Positions 9,082-18,000 of a stretch of DNA of 64,000 nucleotides are shown one piece after another. The notes under the pieces are model-generated. The model was not told the origin of the DNA. It searched no databases and was given only the letters and a program-made list of their open reading frames with translations. The stretch comes from an uncultured Kordiimonas sp. Its GTDB lineage: Bacteria > Pseudomonadota > Alphaproteobacteria > Sphingomonadales > Kordiimonadaceae. The translations under genes and the position numbers were made by a program. How positions within the stretch are numbered: position 1 is the first letter of the stretch; each line of letters opens with the position of its first letter. The stretch is from contig CANNDZ010000001.1 in the NCBI GenBank assembly GCA_947503575.1, forward strand, positions 62,001 to 126,000, read 5' to 3'.

Positions 9082-9693
9082 ATGAAACTGTATGATTACA
9101 CCCTTGCGCCCAACCCCCGGCGCGTGCGGATTTATCTGGCCGAGAAAGGCATCGATATCCCGCTGGTGCCGGTTGATGTGCGTACGGGCGAAGCGCGGTC
9201 GCCTGAAATGATGGCCAAAAACCCGATCGGTGGAATCCCGGTTTTGGAGCTGGACGACGGCACATGCTTGTCAGAGTCTGTGACGATTTGCAGGTATCTG
9301 GAAGAATTACACCCCGAACCGCCCTTGTTTGGCACCACAGCCATTGAGCGCGCGACCATAGACATGTGGCTGCGCAGAATTGAATTCCAACTGATGGTCC
9401 CCACCGGGCTGGTATGGTTGCATGGGCACCCTTTGACGGCACACTTGGTGGAACAAATTTCAGCAGTTGCGGACCAGAACCGCGTGCGCGTTCACAAAAC
9501 CTATCAGCTTCTGGATGACCAGTTGGCGCAGCACACGTTTTTTGCTGGTGATAGCTACAGTGCGGTTGATGCCGTCGCACTGGCAACGCTTGATTTCGCG
9601 GTCAATCTGGTGGGCATACCGTACGACGACACCATCGGGAACCTGAAACGCTGGCATGATCTGGTATCCTCCAGGCCAAGCGCAAACGCCTAA
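9082..9693 (+). CDS. Glutathione S-transferase family protein
   Basis: A 203-residue GST. The N-terminal thioredoxin fold contains NPIGGIPVLEL (cis-proline loop) and LSESVTICRYLEE, the glutathione gamma-glutamyl-binding Glu-Ser pair; the C-terminal helical domain carries the AGDSYSAVDAVAL N-capping motif. It probably conjugates or isomerises an electrophilic intermediate of the upstream operon, for example an epoxide, enone or maleyl-type compound. Last gene of the VOC-MFS-hydrolase-SDR-GST set. AGGGACTGCC precedes the ATG. Confidence 0.92.
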   Translation: MKLYDYTLAPNPRRVRIYLAEKGIDIPLVPVDVRTGEARSPEMMAKNPIGGIPVLELDDGTCLSESVTICRYLEELHPEPPLFGTTAIERATIDMWLRRIEFQLMVPTGLVWLHGHPLTAHLVEQISAVADQNRVRVHKTYQLLDDQLAQHTFFAGDSYSAVDAVALATLDFAVNLVGIPYDDTIGNLKRWHDLVSSRPSANA

Positions 9694-9738
9694 GGTAAGG
9701 CGTGCAAAAGCAAGCTACTGGCAGCATCCTGCCGCCTG

Positions 9739-10356
9739 CTAGTCGATCCGATTATGGATGGGCGTCTGCGTGCATTTGCCCAGATTGTGCAGGCGGCCAT
9801 ACAGGGTATGGCCGACAAAATACACGGCACCGTCGGGGACCTTTGTGCCCATGGGGATTTCCCATTTAAGCATATCTGGCGCCCCGTCTGCGAAGGCTGA
9901 AACCACATGGCCTGTGTCACGGAAGCCCATACAGTCACCGCCCAGGTCACCCGCGCCTGCATCGTCCTGCGTGCCGGGCGCGCCCACTTCCAGACCCCAA
10001 TGAATCATATACATGGTGATACCGGCCTCTGCCTCATTGAGGCGGTTGCCCTGATCATCGACGGCTGGCTTCATGGTGATTGTGCCACCAATTGTAGGGC
10101 CGGGGTCCAGGTCCGTAAACTGGATTGACCCTTTTTCAGGGCCATAGTGCGGTGATGGCGGCGACGGGTACCGGTCGGACGTGATGGGCGTTGTGTTCAA
10201 CACGCGGCGCTGTTCTTCAGTCATAGTGGTTAACTGCTGTGCGGCTTTTTCTGCCGCTGCTTTAGCATCCGCTTTCTCTTGATCTGCACCCGATGGTGCG
10301 CCCATACCAACCGATACAAGGACTGCCGCCAAAATTAAAAAAAGTGATTTCACCAT
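9739..10356 (-). CDS. Secreted protein of unknown function
   Basis: A 205-residue protein with a clear signal peptide (MVKSLFLILAAVLVSVGMGA). The mature part begins with an Ala/Lys/Glu-rich, probably helical stretch (30-60) and continues into a beta-rich domain with HWGLEVGAPG, GGDCMGF, DTGHVVSAF and VYFVGHTLYG. The two cysteines in the mature part (in GGDCMGF and near the C-terminus, KCTQTP) could form a disulfide. I do not recognise the family. It ends convergent with the GST gene and stands alone. No catalytic motif is evident. Confidence 0.75.
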   Translation of the reverse strand: MVKSLFLILAAVLVSVGMGAPSGADQEKADAKAAAEKAAQQLTTMTEEQRRVLNTTPITSDRYPSPPSPHYGPEKGSIQFTDLDPGPTIGGTITMKPAVDDQGNRLNEAEAGITMYMIHWGLEVGAPGTQDDAGAGDLGGDCMGFRDTGHVVSAFADGAPDMLKWEIPMGTKVPDGAVYFVGHTLYGRLHNLGKCTQTPIHNRID

Positions 10357-10530
10357 ACTGTCTCTCCCATACCCAAAACCCTAACGGCGATTAAGCGAGG
10401 AGGGAAGACTGTTTGCCTAAGCCTTCGCGTTTTTCGGTGATGGCGGCTCCCTGCTTAAGGATGCTGGCTCCCTAACCCGGTATGTCAGCTACCTGCTATG
10501 CAATGCTGGCTTCATACTCTCAGGCGGATT

Positions 10531-10580
10531 GTTACTCTGGGGCGGATGTTACTCTGGGGCTGATGTTACTCTAGGGTGGT
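10531..10580. repeat. 17-bp tandem repeat across a stop codon
   Basis: GTTACTCTGGGGCGGAT (10531-10547) is followed by a copy with one change (10548-10564) and a more degenerate copy (10565-10580); a weaker match precedes at about 10513-10529. The third copy carries the TAA of the SRPBCC gene on the minus strand, so the stop codon itself is repeated downstream. Confidence 0.75.
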
Positions 10581-11099
10581 CAGGCGTTTGATGGCTTCGG
10601 TTTTTACAAAATCGACCGCAGGCGCAAGCGCATCCAGTTTGCTGGCTGCGGCAGCATAGGCAATTTCGTCAAACGTAACTTTGGAGCCATCCCCGTCAGG
10701 CGCGATGGTGATGGTCCAGGTTGTTTTTGCCCCGATAGCTTGCAGCGGCCCGAAGGGTGCGTCCAGCCGCAGTTGAGCACCCCGGTTCACCAATACAACA
10801 GTACCGTGGACGACCGAGCCCCCTTCCCAGTCCTCGCGCCACAGCCCACCGGCTTCAGCCGATAACGACAGATTTTCGGCAGAGCCGGAATAGGTGTGAT
10901 CGGGATGCCACCAACTCGCTGGGTCAATCAGCCGCGCCCAAATGTCTTTGGGGGATAGCGGCGATGTTGCCTCTTGCTTCAGCACATAATGGTCAGCTTC
11001 GGCTTCAATGACATCTGCATTCGCTGCCGGAGCCGCAAACGCAAAACAGACAAGTGCCCAGCCAAGCTTGATGCTTCTTTTACCTGTGGCTTTTTTCAT
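10566..11099 (-). CDS. Exported SRPBCC (START-like) domain protein
   Basis: A 177-residue protein with a signal peptide (KLGWALVCFAFAAPAANA, about 11-28). The rest is a SRPBCC/polyketide-cyclase-like fold: SPKDIWARLIDPASWWHPDHTYSG near its start is the usual ligand-cavity entry, and KTTWTITIAPDGDGSKVTFD forms late strands. Such proteins bind hydrophobic ligands; an exported one is less usual. The ATG at 11099 follows GGGGAGG. A longer open frame reaching 11408 has no support and crosses an A-rich repetitive leader. The stop codon lies inside a 17-bp tandem repeat. Confidence 0.8.
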   Translation of the reverse strand: MKKATGKRSIKLGWALVCFAFAAPAANADVIEAEADHYVLKQEATSPLSPKDIWARLIDPASWWHPDHTYSGSAENLSLSAEAGGLWREDWEGGSVVHGTVVLVNRGAQLRLDAPFGPLQAIGAKTTWTITIAPDGDGSKVTFDEIAYAAAASKLDALAPAVDFVKTEAIKRLTTLE

Positions 11100-11264
11100 G
11101 TTTGCCTCCCCGGCTGTTTCAGATTTTCGTCCTGGCGTCTCCGACCAGAGTGTCCGCGGATTTATCTCGCGGATGCAAGAAACAAATATCCGCAGATTGT
11201 CTGTTCGCTCAAAGACGTTTAATGCACCCCTTTTTTGACAGGTTTTTTGACTTTTATTGCGACT

Positions 11265-11300
11265 TTTCGTCATTTTTTGATGAAATTTCGTCATTTTTTG
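11265..11300. repeat. Direct repeat upstream of the SRPBCC gene
   Basis: TTTCGTCATTTTTTG occurs at 11265-11279 and again at 11286-11300, next to two TTTTTTGAC copies (11231-11239, 11243-11251). On the transcribed minus strand this gives a run of TCAAAAAA-type elements between the LysR stop and the SRPBCC start. Possible leader or promoter element; function unknown. Confidence 0.5.
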
Positions 11301-11325
11301 GCGGCCTATCCCCGCCAATTGCGCC

Positions 11326-12237
11326 TCATTCGACCAAATCCCACGGTGGCCGGTCTCCAAACCGGTCATACAGGAAAGCGAGCAGGTGCCTGATTTTTGG
11401 CGAAACATGCCGCGACGGTGGATACAAAAGCATTAGATGCAAAAGCGGCGGGCTATAGTCCGGCAAGACCCGCACCAACGCCCCGGACTGCAACGCCGGA
11501 CCCACAATGAAGGTTGGCAACATGGCAATACCAAGCCCACAAACCGCCGCTTCCAGAAGGGTTTCACCGTTATTGGCGCACATCACACCATTGACCTGCA
11601 CTGTGACTTCATCCGCGCCATTTTGTAGCCGCCAGCTGTGCCCCTCACCGATTGAGCCATAATGAAGGCACGGTAGGGTTTTGAGTTGCTCCGGCGCAGT
11701 CACCGGACCAAGCCGGGACAGAAACTCGGGCGATACCACCAGAAAACGCCGCACCTCCGTAATTGGATGATCAACCAGTGACGGCGCTGCGTTCAGCGCC
11801 CCAATGCGGATCGTGGCATCAAAACCGTCTTCCAGCGGATCAACAAACCGGTCGCTCAGGGACAGCTCCAGCCTAAGGTCTTGAAATTCAGTCAAAAAGT
11901 CTGACAGAGCTTTACCCAGATGCAGCGTACCGAAAGACAGCGGTGCATTAAGCCGCAGCGTACCACGCGGCACCTCATCACTGTCGGCGACCATACGGTC
12001 GGCGTCCGCCAGTTCCTGCAAAATAGCTTTTGCGCGTTTGTAATAGGCGTCGCCACTTGGCGTGACACTGACTTTGCGGGTGGTCCGATTCAGGAGCTGA
12101 ACGCCAAGCTGGTCTTCAAGCGCAATCACCGCCTTGTTGATGCTCGACCGTGTACTGCCCAGTCGGCGCGCCGCAGCAGCAAAACCAGCGGCCTCTACAA
12201 CATGAACAAAAGCCTGCAGGCTGCGAAATCGGTCCAT
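11326..12237 (-). CDS. LysR-family transcriptional regulator
   Basis: A 303-residue LTTR. The winged helix-turn-helix covers residues 1-60 (GFAAAARRLGSTRSSINKAV, then LEDQLGVQLLNRTTRKVSVT); the C-terminal two-lobed effector domain has the expected length. GSTRSSINKAV and DSDEVPRGTLRLNAP resemble the branch that regulates oxidoreductases and electrophile responses. It is divergent from a pirin gene, with an LTTR-type palindrome immediately upstream, so autoregulation and control of the pirin are likely. The effector is unknown. Confidence 0.93.
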   Translation of the reverse strand: MDRFRSLQAFVHVVEAAGFAAAARRLGSTRSSINKAVIALEDQLGVQLLNRTTRKVSVTPSGDAYYKRAKAILQELADADRMVADSDEVPRGTLRLNAPLSFGTLHLGKALSDFLTEFQDLRLELSLSDRFVDPLEDGFDATIRIGALNAAPSLVDHPITEVRRFLVVSPEFLSRLGPVTAPEQLKTLPCLHYGSIGEGHSWRLQNGADEVTVQVNGVMCANNGETLLEAAVCGLGIAMLPTFIVGPALQSGALVRVLPDYSPPLLHLMLLYPPSRHVSPKIRHLLAFLYDRFGDRPPWDLVE

Positions 12238-12252
12238 ATGGTCACTCCTTAT

Positions 12253-12271
12253 TGTATCCTATTTAGATACA
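12253..12271. promoter_or_regulatory. LTTR-type palindrome between lysR and pirin
   Basis: TGTATC-N7-GATACA, a perfect 6-bp dyad containing the T-N11-A core typical of LysR-family sites. It lies 15 bases before the lysR start and 85 bases before the pirin start. Confidence 0.55.
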
Positions 12272-12355
12272 GTATGTAGAATATTGCCATAATTGTGGTT
12301 TTATAAGGCGCATATTACATATCGTTCAAGCAAATTTTCCATCAGGAGAACGATC

Positions 12356-13057
12356 ATGATGACAATCAGAAGAAGTTTTGAACGCGGCATTGCCAACCAT
12401 GGCTGGCTCAACAGTCACCATACATTTTCATTTGGTGGGTATTACGACGCCCAATTTATGGGCTTTGGCCCGCTACGGGTGATTAATGAAGACCGCGTGC
12501 AACCAGGCGAGGGGTTCCCAACCCATGGCCACAGCGACATGGAAATCATCTCCTACGTTGTAGAGGGCGGGCTTGAGCACAAAGATACATTGGGGACAGG
12601 GTCAATTATCCGTCCTGGCGACGTACAGCGCATGTCTGCCGGGTCCGGTATCCGCCATAGCGAATACAACGCCTCAACGGATGACCCCGTACATTTTCTG
12701 CAAATCTGGATCATGCCGGAAAAAAACGGTATTGCGCCAAGCTATGAGCAAAAAGCCTACCCTGACGCCGAAAAAACCGGCCAATGGCGACTGGTGGGAT
12801 CAAACGACGGCCGTGACGGCTCGGTTATCATTCACCAGGACGTCGCGCTCTATTCAACGCTGTTGCCAGCTGGCAAAACCGTTGATCACGCCACAACAAA
12901 AGACCGGCTTATCTGGATTCAGGCTGTGAAGGGTGAGTTTGAACTTGGTGGTGAAACACTTGCGGCGGGTGACGGTGCTGCCATTAGCGACAAAGAACTG
13001 ATCAGCATCACCGCAGCTAAAGACAGCGAAATCCTGCTGTTTGATATGACCCGCTAA
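12356..13057 (+). CDS. Pirin family protein
   Basis: A bicupin pirin of 233 residues. The metal-site residues of the N-terminal cupin are visible: GFPTHGHSDMEIISYV (His-x-His) and GIRHSEYN (His and Glu). Bacterial pirins such as YhhW act as quercetinase-like dioxygenases or redox sensors; which applies is unknown. The ATG at 12356 follows CAGGAGAACGATC; ATG 12359 is equally possible, and an upstream in-frame codon at 12293 is unsupported. It is divergent from the LysR gene and followed by a strong hairpin. Confidence 0.92.
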   Translation: MMTIRRSFERGIANHGWLNSHHTFSFGGYYDAQFMGFGPLRVINEDRVQPGEGFPTHGHSDMEIISYVVEGGLEHKDTLGTGSIIRPGDVQRMSAGSGIRHSEYNASTDDPVHFLQIWIMPEKNGIAPSYEQKAYPDAEKTGQWRLVGSNDGRDGSVIIHQDVALYSTLLPAGKTVDHATTKDRLIWIQAVKGEFELGGETLAAGDGAAISDKELISITAAKDSEILLFDMTR

Positions 13058-13067
13058 CGGTCCATCC

Positions 13068-13102
13068 AACCCCTGTACCGGGCTCGTTCCGGTACAGGGG
13101 TT
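13068..13102 (+). terminator. Hairpin terminator after pirin
   Basis: A perfect 14-bp stem (AACCCCTGTACCGG at 13068-13081 with CCGGTACAGGGGTT at 13089-13102) and a 7-nt loop, 11 bases after the pirin stop. There is no long T tract. Confidence 0.65.
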
Positions 13103-13200
13103 CACATATTTACCAATAAAACTGGCGGGCACATCTCGCCGTAGTATAAGAAACAGGTCGCATCATGCGGCCTGTGTCACACCAGCCCCAGGGGACCCCC

Positions 13201-15027
13201 ATGGAACACGGCGACTTCCTCTCTACCGCCTTTATTTATCTTTTGGCTGCGGTGGCCTCTGTGCCGATTGCCAAACGGCTGGGCCTTGGCTCCATCCTGG
13301 GGTACCTGATTGCCGGTGTCATGATCGGGCCGTTTGGCCTTGGTGCCGTTGGCGACCAAACCGAAATCCTGCATTTCGCCGAATTTGGCGTGGTGATGAT
13401 GCTGTTTCTTATTGGGCTGGAGTTGCGGCCCAGCCTACTGTGGAGCATGCGATCCCTGATCCTTGGTGCAGGGCTAACGCAAGTGGTCCTAACGGCAGCT
13501 GTCCTCACAGGCATCAGCCTGGTGCTGGTGGACAGCGTCAATCAGGCCGTCGCCCTCGGGCTTATCTTCGCGCTTTCATCAACCGCGATTGTATTACAAA
13601 GCCTAACGGAAAAAGGCCTGATGAAAACACCTGCGGGACAAACCAGTTTTGGTATTTTGCTGCTGCAGGATCTGGCGGTTATTCCTATTATCAGTTTGCT
13701 GCCACTGCTGGCCAGCGCATCCATATCCACGCCCGCAGAGTCGTCCGGCGACAGCACGCTTTATAAAGTATTACTTCCCCTGATCGCAGTAGGAGGCCTG
13801 GTTGTTGTCGGCCGGTATGTCGCAAAACCTGTGTTTCGCTTTATCGCACAATCCCGCCTGCGCGAAGCCTTTACCGCTGCCGCCCTGTTGATGGTGGTCG
13901 CCATTGCCCTGTTGATGAAACTGGTGGGCCTGTCCCCGGCACTTGGCGCTTTTGTTGCGGGCGTGGTGCTGGCAGAAAGCGAGTATCGGCACGAGATAGA
14001 AAGCGACTTGCAACCTTTCAAAAGCCTGCTGATGGGCCTCTTTTTCATTGGTGTTGGCGCAAGTGTGGATTTTGCCCTGTTTGCTGCAGAACTAAAACTG
14101 ATCCTGATGGCCGTTGGCCTTCTAATCGTTGCCAAATTTGTTGTGCTACTGATTGTGGGCAAGGTCTGCAAACTGGACAAACGGTCTGCTTTGATGGCGG
14201 CATTTTTTCTGGCGCAGGGCGGCGAGTTCGGTTTCGTTCTGTTTGAATACGCCCGCCAAAGTGCAGTTTTTGATGGCCGCACCGTCGCCATTGGCATTCT
14301 TGTTGTCGCCATTTCGATGATCACGGCGCCGTTGATGATGATTATTTTTGAAAAACTGGTTGCACCCAGGGTTACAGCAAAGCCCACCGATCAGCCCGAC
14401 ACCATAGAACCCGATGGCCCCATCATCGTGGCGGGCTTTGGTCGGTTTGGTCAAATCGTCAGTCGCCTGTTGATTGCTGCAGGGCACCAACTCACGATCC
14501 TGGACCATGACAGCGAACAAATCGAATTGGTGCGCCGCTTTGGCAACAAAGTATTTTTTGGCGATGCCTCACGCCCGGATCTGTTGCATGCCGCTGGCGC
14601 GGATGAAGCACAATTGATGGTGATTGCTGTCGATAGCATCGAAAAATCCTTGGAAATGGTGCGTGTTGCACAAAAACATTTCCCGAACCTGCCGCTGGCG
14701 GTGCGTGCCCGCAACAGGCAACACGCCTACGAGCTTATCCAGCGCGGCGTAAAAGTGTTTGAGCGGGATACCTTCCGGTCAGCAATTTCCCTTGGGGTGG
14801 AAGCTTTGCAACAATTGGGCATGACAGCGGAACAGGCCAAAAAAGCTGGCGAACACTTCACTGCGCATGACAGAAAAGCACTGGATGAACTGGCCGCGTT
14901 GTGGGGTGATGAAAAAGCCTACGGCACCGCCGTTCGCAAAAACATGGAAGAACTGAAGCTCATTCTGGAATCCGACAGCGACTATATGGCGGAACAGGAA
15001 GAGGAGCCAGCAAAGACTGCTGGCTAA
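13201..15027 (+). CDS. KefB/KefC-type (CPA2) cation:proton antiporter
   Basis: A 608-residue protein: about 12 membrane helices (Na/H-exchanger domain, 1-390), then a cytosolic TrkA-N/RCK domain (about 405-530) with the dinucleotide-binding IIVAGFGRFGQIVSRLL and DHDSEQIELVRRFGNKVFFGD. Such proteins export K+ in exchange for H+, often gated by glutathione adducts or nucleotides. The ATG at 13201 follows AGGGGA; an in-frame ATG at 13165 would add 12 non-conserved residues. The C-terminus ends in an acidic tail. No KefG/KefF ancillary gene is adjacent, although two GST genes and a pirin lie within 11 kb. Confidence 0.92.
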   Translation: MEHGDFLSTAFIYLLAAVASVPIAKRLGLGSILGYLIAGVMIGPFGLGAVGDQTEILHFAEFGVVMMLFLIGLELRPSLLWSMRSLILGAGLTQVVLTAAVLTGISLVLVDSVNQAVALGLIFALSSTAIVLQSLTEKGLMKTPAGQTSFGILLLQDLAVIPIISLLPLLASASISTPAESSGDSTLYKVLLPLIAVGGLVVVGRYVAKPVFRFIAQSRLREAFTAAALLMVVAIALLMKLVGLSPALGAFVAGVVLAESEYRHEIESDLQPFKSLLMGLFFIGVGASVDFALFAAELKLILMAVGLLIVAKFVVLLIVGKVCKLDKRSALMAAFFLAQGGEFGFVLFEYARQSAVFDGRTVAIGILVVAISMITAPLMMIIFEKLVAPRVTAKPTDQPDTIEPDGPIIVAGFGRFGQIVSRLLIAAGHQLTILDHDSEQIELVRRFGNKVFFGDASRPDLLHAAGADEAQLMVIAVDSIEKSLEMVRVAQKHFPNLPLAVRARNRQHAYELIQRGVKVFERDTFRSAISLGVEALQQLGMTAEQAKKAGEHFTAHDRKALDELAALWGDEKAYGTAVRKNMEELKLILESDSDYMAEQEEEPAKTAG

Positions 15028-15045
15028 CCCCTTCCTGCAAAACGG

Positions 15046-18000
15046 TTAGTTTACCGCGCGATCATCACCGCGGTAAATGTCGGGGGTGTCCCAGGGGCGC
15101 GGGCCAAAGGCCTTGGCGGTTGGCCACACCTCGTCCAATGTGTCGGCGTCATATAAAACCCCGCCCTGCATTACATGGTCAATATCCAGCGTATTGCGAA
15201 TATCATCCAATGGGTTGGACCTAAGCACAACAATGTCTGCCAGCTTGCCTACTTCCAATGTGCCGATGTCATCAAGCGCGCCCAGGAAGTATGCGCCGTG
15301 ACGGGTCGCTACCTCAAGGGCCGCATGCGCGCCCATCGCACTTGCAACCATCCAGGTTTCCCAGTGGGACCCAATGCCGTGCTGCTGCCCGTGTGATCCG
15401 ATGGCCCCAAAGCCACCTTCGGCGATGACGTCGGCCATGCCCTGAGCGATAAGCGGAAAGCTGTAATCAGTGTCAGGGCGCTTAATAGGCCTACGGGTGT
15501 TTGGCACCAACTGCCGCCATGGCAACCATTTACGCTGCTTTGCATCTTGCCAGACATTGGTTTCCCCCCAGAAATATTCTTCGTTCCAGGAAGCGGGGCC
15601 ACCCACCACAAACGTGGGGGAATATACGGCTTTTGCCTGGCCAAAGAATTTCGCTGCGTCGCTATACAGCGGCATATAACTCATGGGATGCTCGAACCCG
15701 GTTTGACCATCCATGATCATACCAAGATTGTAGTACAGGTCAGACCCTTCGGACGTCACCATCATGCCTTCCCTGCGGGCGACATCGCTGACCCATTGCC
15801 GCTGATCGCGGCGAGGTTGCAGATATTGCTTTGCAGAAACGGCACCCCAGGACTTGAGCCGCTTGATGTTGTCATCAGCAACCTGATAGCTGGTGAGCAG
15901 GTTTTCGCGCGCGCCGTCCCGGTTATAAAGCGGGCCACCCGACGAATAGGTGCGTGGACCAATAACTTTTCCGGCTTCAATCAACTCCGCCGTTGGAAAC
16001 ACATTTTGTGCCGCTACAGCGTTATCAAGCGCAGTGGTAACCCCATAGGCCGTATAGATGGCTGTTTCATACCCGCGTGCGGGGATGATGCCGCGATAGT
16101 CACGGAAATGATGCGCATGCATATCCACCATGCCGGGCATGATAGTTTTGCCATCTGCATCAATAACCCTATCAGCGTCTGATGTGTCACAAGTGCCGAT
16201 GCAGGTAATGCGTTTACCGGAAACAACGATTGTTGCACCTTCCAGAATTTCCTTGCCGCGCATGGTTAAAATGCGCGCATTGGTAAAAGCAATGGACCCT
16301 TCTGGAATGCGCTTTTCAACCACCAAAGAGATAGTGGCTTCTGCCGTTTCATCGCTTGCAACGTCATAGGCGTAATAGGTCGCTGCCGAGCCATACTCCA
16401 GAGTGCCGCCATCGCGCCAGTTGGGGAACAATCCGCCGGTTGTCGAAAGTTGTTTCACCGGCAACACCCCCTGATCGGGGTATTTGCTCAAGCGGATCGG
16501 TTTTGCCCGGGCCTGTTCATAGGGGAACGGTGATACATAAACATTGTCCCCCTCCAGAAAGGCAATATGGCGACCGTCTGGCGCAATCACGGCCTCATCG
16601 GCAAAGTTCAAACGTGCATGCAAACGCGGCGGATCAAGGGACGGCGTCGCAGAAACGGATACCAGTTCCGAATAGGCTGGAGGGCCATCACCACCAGCCT
16701 GTCCGCTTTTAAACTCGCCTGTGCTATGCAGGTCATCTTCCACGGCGGCAAGCCCGGTTCCTGAACCAGGGGCACCCCGCAAGAAGAATACACGTCCATC
16801 CGGTCCCCAAATAGGCCGGGGCAGTTGTGTGCGCCCGCGACCAAAGTTGCCGCTATAATCCACCCGAGCAATGGTTGCTTTATTGCTGCCGTCCGCAGAC
16901 AGGCGAACAATGTCCCAGTAGGAATTATGGGTCATTTCACGTCCGCGCGCTGTTGCATTAGACCCTTTGGCAACGACCAGCGATTTGCCGTCAGCGCTCC
17001 AGTCAGGATGGATGTATTCACCTGCATCACTGGTGATCTGCGTTGGCCTGCCACCGGTAGCGCGGACAGTCCAAACCTGACCGCGTTCCAGGTCATCCCA
17101 TGTGGTGAAAGCAATGGTGCGACCATCCGGCGACCACGCAGGGGCGTACTCAAACGGAGCAAAACTGTCGCGTGTCAGTCGCTTGGGTGTACCGTTTGGC
17201 AAGTCTTGCACCCAGATTTTGCCAACCGACTGAAACGCCAGTTTGCTGCCATCTGGCGAGGCAGCGGTCCAACGCAGAAAGCGACTTGTAAACGGGTCAT
17301 CCGTAATCCTGAAACCCTTGTAGGCTTGTTCGGAAATAGTGCGTTCTACTTTTGCAGAAAAAGGAATGGTGGATACCTCGCCGGTGGCCACATCAACTCG
17401 CCGGATTTTGCCTCCTTGGGTCAGAATGACGGATTTGCCATCTGGGGCAAAACTATAGCCCGGCAGAACACGCATGGTTTTCATGCCTTCGACCATGTCC
17501 TGCGTCACCGGGTCCATCAGCATGCGTTCTGTACCGGTTTCCAGGTCGCGCAGCCAAAGCGCGGTGCGCGGACCAAACTTCAAGCCCTTGTAGGAAATGG
17601 TGCCATCCGGCACGCGGCGAATGAACGTCATCAACTTGCCGTCTGGCGAGATTTCGGGCGCACCAGCACCGCCACTGGAAAACCGGGATTGTTGCCGGTT
17701 CACGCCGTGGCTGACAGCATCAATATCGCCGGTTTTCAGGTTCAGGCGGCTGACCTGAATTTCACCTGCAAGCGAATTCCATTGCCCCCACGTGGTTCCC
17801 TGTGATGTGCGTTTGTGGAAATACAGCCACTGCCCATCCTGTGTTGCAGTGGGCCACGCAGCGCTGCGTTCCTCACGGCCAATAAGCTTAACGCCGTTTC
17901 CGCCATCTTTATGGAACATCCAGATGCCTGCATCGGGCTGTGCGCCGCGTTTCGGCAAACCGCGTTTGCGGGTAAAGATGTAATCGCCGTCTGCGCTCCA

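Noticed and set aside
10513-10580. Repeats near 10.55 kb as a CRISPR array
   Set aside because: The units are 17 bp and directly adjacent, with no spacers and no cas genes.
11100-11408. N-terminal extension of the SRPBCC protein by 103 residues
   Set aside because: It contains low-complexity repeats (KMTKFHQKMTKS) and overlaps lysR; a strong GGGGAGG site and a signal peptide mark the start at 11099.
13761-14387. 208-codon minus-strand open frame opposite the KefB/C-type gene
   Set aside because: Ser/Thr/Ala/Arg-rich shadow product, no ribosome site, inside a well-supported antiporter gene.
16825-17805. 326-codon plus-strand open frame opposite the propeller-amidohydrolase
   Set aside because: Cys/Arg/His-rich composition without motifs; a shadow of repetitive PD40 codons on the other strand.
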